A stretch of DNA of 64,000 nt, taken from positions 1 through 64,000 of the forward strand of contig CAVUEF010000007.1 in the NCBI GenBank assembly GCA_963740455.1. Reading direction: 5' to 3'. This document shows, one piece after another, positions 44,682 to 52,248 of the stretch. Source of the stretch: Paucibacter sp963740455. Its GTDB lineage: Bacteria > Pseudomonadota > Gammaproteobacteria > Burkholderiales > Burkholderiaceae_C. How positions within the stretch are numbered: position 1 is the stretch's first letter; each line of letters begins with the position of its first letter. The notes beneath the pieces were generated by a model, which saw nothing but the letters and a program-made list of their open reading frames with translations, did no database searches and was not told where the DNA came from. Position numbers and translations under genes: made by a program.

Positions 44682-45565
44682 ATGAATCCTATGAAAATGA
44701 AATTGGCCCTGCCGTTGCTGGTGGCGCTTGCTTATGGTCCCGGTTTGGCTTTGGCGACGCCTATTCTGGGTTCTGATTTGGCGAGCTTTGCAGTGTTGGG
44801 CGCCGCGGGGGTGACCAATGTTGCTACGAGCACGATTGGCGGAAATCTGGGTTCCGCTCCAAATGCTTCTGTCGGCGGGGGATACGTCTTCTCGTCTGGA
44901 TCGTTGCAAGCGAATACCGCACTCGCGCAGAACGCTCAGGTGCAACTTGATGCTGCGATTCTGGCGGTGAATGCCTTTGCGCCAGGCACCCTAATTACCG
45001 GCGGGGATCTGGACGCATGGCAGAGTAGCCATGGTGGCGTTATCGCTCCAGGGACCTACACCGTTCCTTTTGCCACAACGAATTTGGTCGGTGACCTTTT
45101 TCTTGATGGAGGAGGCGACTCGACTTCAGTGTGGAATTTTCTGTTTACGAGTTCGCTCATCACGTCGAGCACCTCGAACGTTTTCGTGCAGGACGTAGGT
45201 AGCGGCGCAAATGTCGGTATCTATTGGACTGTCGCCAGCGCCGCGACACTTAACGGCCCGACGTTCGCAGGCAATGTACTCGCCCATGACCTCATCAGCA
45301 GCGATGGCAATCTGACGATTACTTGCGGCCGACTCTTGTCGGCCGAGACACAAGTGACCTTGAATCAGGACAAAGTCTCCATCACCGGCTGTGGCAACAA
45401 CAGCGGTGGCTACGACCAAGGCGCCAGCATTGGGTCGGGTGGCACTGGCGGCTCGGGGGACAAGTCGTGAACGGCGTCCCGGAACCCGCCACGCTGGCCT
45501 TGCTGGGACTCGGCCTCGCCGCAGTGGGATTTACGCGTCGCCGTCCGGCCTTGACCGTGCGTTGA
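44682..45565 (+). pseudogene. DUF3494 ice-binding-like exported protein; PEP-CTERM signal out of frame
   Basis: A signal peptide (LALPLLVALAYGPGLALA) precedes a DUF3494 domain (LGSDLASFAVLGAAGVTNV, VAPGTYTVPF-type segment, NVFVQDVGSGANVGIYWTV, FAGNVLAHDLISSDGNLTI). The frame stops at 45470 after GGSGDKS. One base shift at the GGGGG run (45456-45460) restores QVVNGVPEPATLALLGLGLA plus a basic end, a perfect PEP-CTERM sorting tail ending at 45565. So a one-G loss separates the protein from its sorting signal. GGAG precedes ATG 44682. Slippage, decay or sequence error could explain it. Confidence 0.75.
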
Positions 45566-45602
45566 ACGTGATGTGATCGCGCCGCTGTGCGCGATGTGGC
45601 CC

Positions 45603-45656
45603 CAGGGTCTGTTGGCTTGCGAGTGCATCGCAGGCTCACAGACCCTGATTTATTTT
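45603..45656 (+). terminator. Terminator after the PEP-CTERM gene
   Basis: A 10-bp outer stem CAGGGTCTGT/ACAGACCCTG (45603-45612 with 45638-45647) with an inner stem near GGCTTGCGA, followed by ATTTATTTT. Confidence 0.85.
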
Positions 45657-45682
45657 CAGCTTCTTTTCACTGAGCCTGTCGC

Positions 45683-45727
45683 TGTGTGCTCCAGCGCACC
45701 GACTGCGGCTCCGCCTTGCGCGATCCT
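45683..45727 (+). promoter_or_regulatory. Class II Crp/Fnr-type promoter candidate (weak -10)
   Basis: TGTGTGCTCCAGCGCACCGA (45683-45702), 19 bp, GATCCT (45722-45727), 105 bases before the BON-domain lipoprotein gene. The palindrome is good, the -10 poor. Confidence 0.45.
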
Positions 45728-45832
45728 GCCCAGGCATCCCGAGGGCAAGCCCTGCTGGATGCGACGACCGAGCGAATTTGGCGAGCCTGTCGGATTTATC
45801 CAAAACGCCAGCTCCACTGAAAAGGAATCCTC

Positions 45833-46150
45833 ATGAACACGAAATTTCTGCGTCGCACTGCGGCTATCGGTTTGATCGCCGTCTACGCCACCCTGACGGG
45901 CTGCGCTTCGACGGCGCACAAAGAAGGTACGGGGCAATACATTGATGACACGCTCATCACCACCAAGGTCAAGGCCGCGGTACTGAACGAGCCGCGCCTG
46001 AATTCGGCCGAAATCAATGTCGAGACCTTCAAGGGCCGCGTCCAATTGAGCGGATTTGTCGCCACACAGGCCGACATCGACAGGGCCGTCGAGGTGACAC
46101 GCCACATCGAAGGCGTGCAGTCGGTATCCAACGCCATGCGTCTGAAGTAA
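45833..46150 (+). CDS. BON-domain lipoprotein
   Basis: 105 residues. Lipobox LTGCAS, then a BON domain (YIDDTLITTKVKAAVLNEPRL; VETFKGRVQLSGFVATQADIDRAVEVTRHI in parts). BON proteins such as OsmY and DolP bind phospholipid and respond to envelope or osmotic stress. AAAGGAATCCTC precedes the ATG. Single gene with a Crp/Fnr-type promoter candidate upstream. Confidence 0.88.
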   Translation: MNTKFLRRTAAIGLIAVYATLTGCASTAHKEGTGQYIDDTLITTKVKAAVLNEPRLNSAEINVETFKGRVQLSGFVATQADIDRAVEVTRHIEGVQSVSNAMRLK

Positions 46151-46170
46151 AGCACGCCCCGTCTGTCTTG

Positions 46171-46194
46171 CGCGTGGCGCTTCGGCGCTGCGCG
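46171..46194 (+). terminator. Hairpin with TTCG tetraloop after the BON gene
   Basis: GCGCGTGGCGC and GCGCTGCGCG-type arms around TTCG form a strong hairpin shortly after the stop; no T run. Confidence 0.4.
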
Positions 46195-46307
46195 AAACAG
46201 AGCTCGGCAGCCAGGCGAAGCCAGTTTTCCTGGTGAAAACGTTCCAGCGAATCGAGGCCCTGCCAAAGGCAGCCGCCCCAATCATTCATCGACATCAAGG
46301 AAAAATC

Positions 46308-46889
46308 ATGACCCCATTCAAACTGACCGCTGCTGCGGCTACCTTCGCTTTTGTGCTGAGCTCCAGCGCCATGGCATTGCCCATGACAAAGGCCGACTAC
46401 AAGGCCAGCAAGGCCGATATTTCGAAGGCCTACAAGGCCGAGAAATCCGCTTGCAGCACACAGTCTGGCAACGCCAAAGACATTTGCATCCAGGAAGCCA
46501 AGGGCCACGAAGAGGTCGCCCGTGCGGAACTCGAGGCAAATTACGCGCCCAGCGAGAAGAACAGCTACAAGCTGCGCATGACCAAGGCCGATGCCTACTA
46601 CGAAGTGGCCAAGGAAAAGTGCGACGACCTTGCCGGCAATGCCAAGAATGTTTGCCGCAAGGAAGCCAAGGCCCTGTATGTGACTGCCAAGGCCGATGCC
46701 AAGGTGGCTGAAAAGACCGCTGACGCGAATGCGACGGCGCTCAAGACGACCAAGGATGCCCGCAAGGATGCCGCGTCGGACAAGCGCGACGCGGCCTACG
46801 CGACAGCCAAGGAAAAGTGCGATGCACTGGCTGGTGACGCCAAGGACGCTTGCATCAAGCACGCCAAGGTACTCAACGGCCAACTCTGA
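46308..46889 (+). CDS. Exported Lys/Ala/Cys repeat protein, hypothetical
   Basis: 193 residues. Signal peptide (ATFAFVLSSSAMALP), then a helical mature part with three copies of a Cys-containing repeat: EKSACSTQSGNAKDICIQEAKG, KEKCDDLAGNAKNVCRKEAK and KEKCDALAGDAKDACIKHAK. Each has two Cys about ten residues apart, suggesting disulfide hairpins. The organisation resembles the frameshifted protein at 26392. AAGGAAAAATC precedes ATG 46308. Probably periplasmic; function unknown. Confidence 0.75.
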   Translation: MTPFKLTAAAATFAFVLSSSAMALPMTKADYKASKADISKAYKAEKSACSTQSGNAKDICIQEAKGHEEVARAELEANYAPSEKNSYKLRMTKADAYYEVAKEKCDDLAGNAKNVCRKEAKALYVTAKADAKVAEKTADANATALKTTKDARKDAASDKRDAAYATAKEKCDALAGDAKDACIKHAKVLNGQL

Positions 46890-47039
46890 GCGCGCTTTCA
46901 CGCCTTTGCCAGAGATACCAACCCTGTTGCACCACGCCATCGCACCTTCGTGATGGCGCTGGTCGCGGCAGGCTTGGGCAGCACGGGCCTGGGCAGCGCG
47001 ACGCTTGCAAACCCTATCGAATCAAGAAAGTAGTTCATC

Positions 47040-47429
47040 ATGACTGACACGGTCTCAAAACTCGGCGACAACGCCACAGCGATGCTCGACTCGGCAACGC
47101 AATCGGCGGATCAAGCGATTCGCAATACACAACGGGTCGCCAATCACGCGCTGGACCAGATGGCCAGCGGCGTTGAGCATGCCCGCGACCAAGCCGGCTC
47201 GGCATTCAACCGCCTGGCGATGGACGCAGACCGCTTGACGCAGCGCGGCCTGGACGCCGTGCGCGACGGCACGCAGCATCTGCGCGAGCAGTCTCGCCAC
47301 GCAGCGCAATCGACGGTGGGCTACATCAAGGATGAGCCGGTCAAATCGGTGCTGATGGCGGCCGCTGTCGGTGCTGCCTTGATGGCGCTGGTCACGCTGG
47401 TGCGCAACTCCGGCGGCTCGCGCCACTGA
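47040..47429 (+). CDS. DUF883/ElaB-YqjD-like membrane protein
   Basis: 129 residues. A long amphipathic helix (SATQSADQAIRNTQRVANHALDQMASGVEHA in parts) is followed by GYIKDEPVKSVLMAAAVGAALMALVTLV, the conserved DUF883 end with a membrane anchor. E. coli relatives bind ribosomes at the membrane in stationary phase. First of three close genes (47040, 47439, 47813). Confidence 0.85.
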   Translation: MTDTVSKLGDNATAMLDSATQSADQAIRNTQRVANHALDQMASGVEHARDQAGSAFNRLAMDADRLTQRGLDAVRDGTQHLREQSRHAAQSTVGYIKDEPVKSVLMAAAVGAALMALVTLVRNSGGSRH

Positions 47430-47438
47430 TCGAGCGTC

Positions 47439-47816
47439 ATGCTTCACCCTCTTGTCCGTCTTGTCGCGTCGCGGCCTGAGCTGCTGGGCGAACATGTGTC
47501 GGCCTACGCCGATCTGTTTGCGCAGGAGCTGGCGTCGGCCAGCGCGCTGATGACGCGGCGCCTGACGCTGCGCTTGGCAGGCGGCGCCTGCCTTGCGGTT
47601 GCAGCGGTATTGGCCGGCGTGGCGGTGCTGCTGTGGGCTTCGCTGCCCACGCTGGCGCTACCGTGGGCGCTGACGCTGGTACCCGCCGTGCCCGCAGCGT
47701 TCGGCCTGTGGATCATCATGGTCGGCGAAGCTGCCGGCACCCAGCTCTTGTTTGCAGGATTGCGGCGCCAACTGGCGGCCGATGCAGCGCTGATGCGCAG
47801 CGCGGGCGAGTCGTGA
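47439..47816 (+). CDS. Holin-X/DUF1469-like membrane protein
   Basis: 125 residues with two hydrophobic hairpins: LAVAAVLAGVAVLLWASLP and ALTLVPAVPAAFGLWIIM. Such proteins (Phage_holin_3_6/YqjE-like) commonly follow DUF883 genes, as here, 9 bases after the previous stop. Its end overlaps the next gene start as GTGA. Confidence 0.75.
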   Translation: MLHPLVRLVASRPELLGEHVSAYADLFAQELASASALMTRRLTLRLAGGACLAVAAVLAGVAVLLWASLPTLALPWALTLVPAVPAAFGLWIIMVGEAAGTQLLFAGLRRQLAADAALMRSAGES

Positions 47817-48262
47817 GCGCCGGGCCGCGCAAGGCAGCGCCCGAGCCCTCGGCGCAAGAGCGCCTGATTCAATCTCGCGAGTCCATGTCGCGCTGGCTCG
47901 GCAAGCAAGACCCGGTGCAGCCGAGCGGCGCGCCGGTGAATTCTCGGAGCCTGTTTACCAATCCGGTCGCGCAGATTGGCCTTGATCTGCTGACGCAATG
48001 GTGGACTCAGCTGCCGCTGCTGAAGTCCGCGCGCCATGCCGAGGAGGCCGCACACGAAGCGATTGCACCGCTGGTGCGACGCCATCCGGTGGCGGTGCTT
48101 GGCACCGCGGCAGCGGCGGGCGCCTTGCTCGTGTGGAGCAGACCCTGGCGCTGGTTGCCCGGGCTGCCCAAATTGGGCAGCATCGCATCGAGCCTCGCGC
48201 TCGGCGCGGTGTCAAGCATGGCCTTGCGGCGCAAAGACAATTCGTCGCGCGCCGACTTGTAG
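47813..48262 (+). CDS. YqjK-like hypothetical membrane-associated protein
   Basis: 149 residues starting at GTG 47813, overlapping the upstream stop. A polar N-terminus (AQERLIQSRESMSRWLGKQD) is followed by HPVAVLGTAAAAGALLVWSRPW, a likely membrane segment. By position it takes the place of the third gene in yqjD-yqjE-yqjK-like sets. No firm family. Confidence 0.65.
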   Translation: MSAGPRKAAPEPSAQERLIQSRESMSRWLGKQDPVQPSGAPVNSRSLFTNPVAQIGLDLLTQWWTQLPLLKSARHAEEAAHEAIAPLVRRHPVAVLGTAAAAGALLVWSRPWRWLPGLPKLGSIASSLALGAVSSMALRRKDNSSRADL

Positions 48263-48294
48263 CGCGCGGACTTGTTGCACGCCGACTTGTAACG
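48250..48294 (+). repeat. Three tandem 15-bp repeats over a stop codon
   Basis: Units CGCCGACTTGTAGCG, CGCGGACTTGTTGCA and CGCCGACTTGTAACG at 48250, 48265 and 48280. The stop TAG of the upstream gene lies in the first unit. Confidence 0.8.
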
Positions 48295-48391
48295 CGCGGA
48301 TGGCACGTCTTGCGCGTGCATCACAGCAGCGCAGCGCGCCAGTGTCACCGCTTCAGTGGCATGCAAGACATTTCTGTGCAAATCGTGTCCG

Positions 48392-48436
48392 TGTGTTCGT
48401 CAACGCACTGAACTCTGCACGTCATGCGCCTACGCT
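48392..48436 (+). promoter_or_regulatory. Class II Crp/Fnr-type promoter candidate
   Basis: TGTGTTCGTCAACGCACTGA (48392-48411), 19 bp, TACGCT (48431-48436), 74 bases before the collagen-like lipoprotein gene. Confidence 0.6.
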
Positions 48437-48510
48437 GCACGTAGATTTTCTGCCCCTCAACATCGTCGCACTGCCGTTGGCAATGCGCTCTCCACTTCAA
48501 GAGGATCTTC

Positions 48511-48810
48511 ATGAAACACATCGTTTTGATATCCGCGCTGATCGCCACGCTGAGTCTGGTCGCTTGCGACAAGCAACCCACCGTGATCAATGTGCCTGCC
48601 GCCACCACTCCGGTGCCCGGACCTGCCGGACCGCAAGGTGAGGCCGGTGTCCCGGGGGACAAGGGCGTTCAGGGCAATCAGGGCAGTCAGGGTTATGACG
48701 GCAACAAGGGCGACACCGGCAAGGCGGGCGATGGCACGACCGTGATCGTGGTCCCGCCTGCGCCAGCGGCGAGTTCAACGTATTCACTCACACCTGGGAG
48801 CAAGCCATGA
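48511..48810 (+). CDS. Collagen-like lipoprotein
   Basis: 99 residues. Lipobox LSLVACD gives lipidated Cys19. Residues about 37-75 are Gly-X-Y triplets (GPAGPQGEAGVPGDKG and on), a short collagen triple-helix region, followed by a Pro/Ala/Ser tail. It should form trimers on the outer membrane. AAGAGGATCTTC precedes the ATG. Its stop overlaps the start of the next gene as ATGA. Confidence 0.85.
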   Translation: MKHIVLISALIATLSLVACDKQPTVINVPAATTPVPGPAGPQGEAGVPGDKGVQGNQGSQGYDGNKGDTGKAGDGTTVIVVPPAPAASSTYSLTPGSKP

Positions 48811-48965
48811 GCCTCGGCACCATTTTGCTGATCGTCGTGATCCTGATGCTGATCGGCGCCGTGCCGAGCTGGCCGCACAGCCGCAACTGGGGCTACGGAC
48901 CCAGCGGCGGACTGGGTCTTGTCGTATTCATCCTCATCGTGCTGCTCCTGATGGGCCGTTTGTAA
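48807..48965 (+). CDS. DUF3309-like small membrane protein
   Basis: 52 residues: helix SLGTILLIVVILMLIGAVPSW, then HSRNWGYGPSGGLGLVVFILI. The short loop with WPHSRNWGYGPSG is the DUF3309 signature. Overlaps the collagen-like gene by 4 bases, hence cotranslated. Function unknown. Confidence 0.85.
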   Translation: MSLGTILLIVVILMLIGAVPSWPHSRNWGYGPSGGLGLVVFILIVLLLMGRL

Positions 48966-48987
48966 GCACATGCAAGCGTGCGGCACT

Positions 48988-49032
48988 TGCGTTCGTCAGC
49001 GCACAGACGCCGTTGCCACAGCCGCATACAAA
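48988..49032 (+). promoter_or_regulatory. Class II Crp/Fnr-type promoter candidate
   Basis: TGCGTTCGTCAGCGCACAGA (48988-49007), 19 bp, TACAAA (49027-49032), 53 bases before the second ice-binding-like gene. Confidence 0.65.
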
Positions 49033-49085
49033 CACAGCCTGGAAACACCGAAACACCACGCGGCCCGTCCGCAACGAAAGACACT

Positions 49086-50961
49086 ATGAACCTGTTCCAC
49101 AAAATTTCTAAATCGCCAATCGGATGGGTACCAGCATTGCTGGCTACTTTCCTGGTCGGCTGCGGCGGCGGTCTCGACCCGATATTGGGCACTCCCGGCG
49201 CAGGCATGCGGCCCACAGTCAGCGCGACAACTCCGGTCGCGAGTAGCTCCTGTCGTCACGGGTGTGTTCACCAACAGCAGCGTGTCTGCCACCTTCAGCA
49301 AGGCGATGGCAGCTGCCAGCATCACGAAGTCAAGCTTCACGCTGGCCTGCCCGGCGGGCACTACGGTTGCCGCGAGTGTGGCCCTTGACGCAACGGGCAG
49401 GACGGCAACGCTGACGCCCGATGCCTTGCTGCCCACGAACACCTTGTGCGTGGCCACCATCACGACGGCGGCCACCGACAGCGCCGGCTTTGCGCTGGCA
49501 AGCAACTTCGTGTGGAGCTTCACGACGGCTGCCGCCACCGATACGACGCGTCCCACCGTGACCCTTACCGTGCCGGCCAAGGGTGCGACCAATGTCGCCA
49601 CCAACACCCAGATCAGCGCTGCCTTCAGCGAGGACATGATCGCCTCGACGCTTTCGAGCAGCAGCTTCACCGTCGCGAACACCACGCTCGGCACTGCCGT
49701 GGCCGGGACCGTGAGCTATTCGGCTGTTTCCAGGACCGCCACCTTCAAGCCCAATGGCTTGAGCCTGGCGACGAACAGCGATTTCACCGCGACGATCACG
49801 ACTGCCGCAACCGACTTGTCAGGCAATGCGCTGGCAGGCAGTGCAGCGGCTTTACCGGCCGCGAGCAACTATGTCTGGACCTTCAAGACAGGTGCTGTCA
49901 GCGACACCACGGCACCGACAGTGCTGAGCGTCAACCCGCTGGCCGACGCCAGCAACATCTGCCTGACGAAGACCGTCAGTGCGATCTTCAGCGAGCCGAT
50001 GGATGCAAACACGATCACCGCATCGACGTTCAAGGTTGAAGACAGTGGCGTCGCCGTTTCGGGCACCGTCGCTTATGACGCCTTGAACCAGCAGGCCACC
50101 TTCACGCCAACAGCTGCGGCTGGCTTTGCCGCTAGCAAGACCTTTGTGGTCACCATCGCATCGGGCGCCGCCGGGGTCAAAGACCTGGCAGGCAACCCGC
50201 TGGCCACCGACCGCACGTGGAGCTTCTCGACTGGCACGCAAGCTTGCGTGAGTGGTGTCAATCTCGGCACAGCCGCCGGGTACGGCGCCTTTGGCGGCGC
50301 TGCCGGCGTGACCAACCAAGGCATCAACACGGTTGTCGGCGGCAATATCGGCACCACCGCCGCATGCACGCTGGTCACCGGGTTGCATGACGCGGTGAAT
50401 GTCTATACGGAGACGCCGCTGAATGTGGGTGTCGTCAACGGCAGCATCGCTTGTGCGCCGCCCGCCCCCGGTACAGCCACCAGCATGGCCGCTGCCACCC
50501 AGGCGCGTGCCGATGCACTCAGCGCCTACAACGCGCTGGCCGCAATGCCCCCGGGAACTGATCCGGGCGCTGGTCAACTCGGTGGCTTGGTGCTGCCAGC
50601 CGCTGTCTACACGGCTGCCGGCGGAACCTTCGACATCACCAGCGGCAATCTGACCCTTGACGCGCAAGGCAATGCCAATGCGGTGTGGGTGTTCCAGAGC
50701 GCCGCTGCATTGTCCGTGGGCTTGAACGCCACGCCACGTCAGGTGTTGCTGGTGAATGGTGCGCAAGCCAAGAACGTTTTCTGGCAGGTAGGCAGCGCGG
50801 CCCGCATCGAGGACGGCAGCACCATGGTGGGCACCATCATCGCGCCGGCCGGCGTGACGATCTCGACCGCCGGGCAGGCCATCCAAACCACCTTGATCGG
50901 ACGAGCCCTGGGCTTGACCGCTTCGGTGACGATGGTCAACACCACGGTCGTCGCGCCCTGA
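49086..50961 (+). pseudogene. Frameshifted lipoprotein with Ig-like (Big_5) repeats and DUF3494 ice-binding-like domain
   Basis: The N-terminus starting at ATG 49086 has a lipobox (FLVGCGGG). After ATTPVASSS the frame shifts near 49240-49255, where one extra base explains it, and the rest reads in the frame of 49264: VTGVFTNSSVSATFSKAM. Three SbsA/Big_5-type Ig domains follow (TLTVPAKGATNVATNTQISAAFSEDM; VNPLADASNICLTKTVSAIFSEPM, in parts). A DUF3494 domain ends the protein (YGAFGGAAGVTNQGINTVVGGN, WVFQSAAALSVG, FWQVGSAARIEDGSTMVGTIIAP). Family roles are ice binding or surface adhesion. Without the shift it would be about 625 residues. Confidence 0.75.
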
Positions 50962-51020
50962 GCCGCAAGCAAGACTTGCACACGAGCGAATTCACTCCAA
51001 AAGTTTCCTGAAGGAACGAC

Positions 51021-52175
51021 ATGAAAATCATCAAATTATTGCGCCTGATAAGCCTCGCCGGACTGGGCAGCTTCATCGCCGCTTCGTCCTTTGCACAGGC
51101 GGACAACTACTACTATGGCGGCCTGTCCGTCGGCCAGTCGCGGGCGAAGATCGACGAGGCACGCATCACTGCCGGCCTGATCGGCTCAGGCATGAGCAGC
51201 TCGACGATGGTGCGTGACGAACGCAGCGTTGGTTACCGCCTGTTTGGCGGCTACCAGTTCAACCGCTACTTCGGCGTCGAGGGGGGTTATTTCAACCTGG
51301 GCGACTTCGGGTTCACCTCCACCACGGTGCCGGCCGGAACCTTGCAGGGTCGGATCAAGCTGCAAGGCGTCAACCTCGACCTGGTGGGCACCATGCCGCT
51401 GACCGACAAGCTGTCGGCCATCGCACGCATCGGCGCCCAGTACGCCAAGGCCAGTGACAGCTTCAGCGGTACCGGTGCGGTTAGCGTGCTCAACCCGAAC
51501 CCGAGCCAGCGCGCCAGCAACTACAAGTATGGCCTGGGCCTGCAGTACGCCTTCAGTCCGTCGTTCCTGGTGCGCGCGGAAGGCGAGCGCTACCGCATCA
51601 ACGACGCGGTGGGCAATCGCGGCGACGTCAATCTGTATTCGGTCAGCCTGGTGTTTCCGCTCGGTCGCACGCCCGAACCGGCACCCCGCGCAGCAGCACC
51701 CGTCTATGTGGTACCGCCGGTCGTCTACGTTGCGCCGCCGGTAGAGGCGCCCGTGGTTGTCGCTCCGGCACCCATCGTGGTCGTGCCCGAACTGCGTCGC
51801 GTGAGCTTTTCGGCTGAGTCACTGTTTGGCTTCGACAAATCGGCCATCCGTCCCGAAGGCAGGGTCGCACTCGACCATTTCGCCAAGGACCTCAGCGGCA
51901 CTCAGTACGATGTGATCAGCGTAGAGGGGCACACTGATAGGCTGGGCTCGGCAGCCTACAACCAGAAGCTCTCGACAGAGCGTGCCGACTCGGTCAAGCA
52001 CTACCTCGTCACCGCGGGCGGCATTGATGCCACCAAGGTCGTCGCCAGCGGCAAGGGCGAGACGGCACCGGTCACCAAGGATGGCGAATGCAAGGGCAAC
52101 AAGCCCACCGCCAAGCTCATCGCCTGTCTGCAAGCCGACCGTCGCGTCGATGTCGAGGTCAGCGGCAAGCGTTGA
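51021..52175 (+). CDS. OmpA-family outer-membrane porin-like protein
   Basis: 384 residues. Signal peptide (LAGLGSFIAASSFAQA), an eight-strand OmpA-type barrel (YYYGGLSVGQSRAKIDE to SVSLVFPLGR), a Pro/Val-rich hinge (residues about 220-255) and a C-terminal OmpA domain (SLFGFDKSAIRPEG; ISVEGHTDRLGSAAYNQKLSTERADSVKHYL in parts; ADRRVDVEVSG). A tethered barrel linking outer membrane and peptidoglycan. GAAGGAACGAC precedes the ATG. Confidence 0.93.
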   Translation: MKIIKLLRLISLAGLGSFIAASSFAQADNYYYGGLSVGQSRAKIDEARITAGLIGSGMSSSTMVRDERSVGYRLFGGYQFNRYFGVEGGYFNLGDFGFTSTTVPAGTLQGRIKLQGVNLDLVGTMPLTDKLSAIARIGAQYAKASDSFSGTGAVSVLNPNPSQRASNYKYGLGLQYAFSPSFLVRAEGERYRINDAVGNRGDVNLYSVSLVFPLGRTPEPAPRAAAPVYVVPPVVYVAPPVEAPVVVAPAPIVVVPELRRVSFSAESLFGFDKSAIRPEGRVALDHFAKDLSGTQYDVISVEGHTDRLGSAAYNQKLSTERADSVKHYLVTAGGIDATKVVASGKGETAPVTKDGECKGNKPTAKLIACLQADRRVDVEVSGKR

Positions 52176-52194
52176 AGCCTGATTCGGCATGATG

Positions 52195-52246
52195 AACAAG
52201 ACCTCGGTCACGACGCACTTTTGCTGCGCCGGGCCGAGGTCTTGTT
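52195..52246 (+). promoter_or_regulatory. 13-bp inverted repeat covering the Shine-Dalgarno of the PLD gene
   Basis: AACAAGACCTCGG (52195-52207) pairs perfectly with CCGAGGTCTTGTT (52234-52246). The right arm holds GAGGT, the Shine-Dalgarno for ATG 52249, so folding would hide it; it could also end the ompA transcript. Confidence 0.6.
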
Positions 52247-52248
52247 TC

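Noticed and set aside
46953..47033. 26-codon frame before the DUF883 gene
   Set aside because: No Shine-Dalgarno, low complexity and very short.
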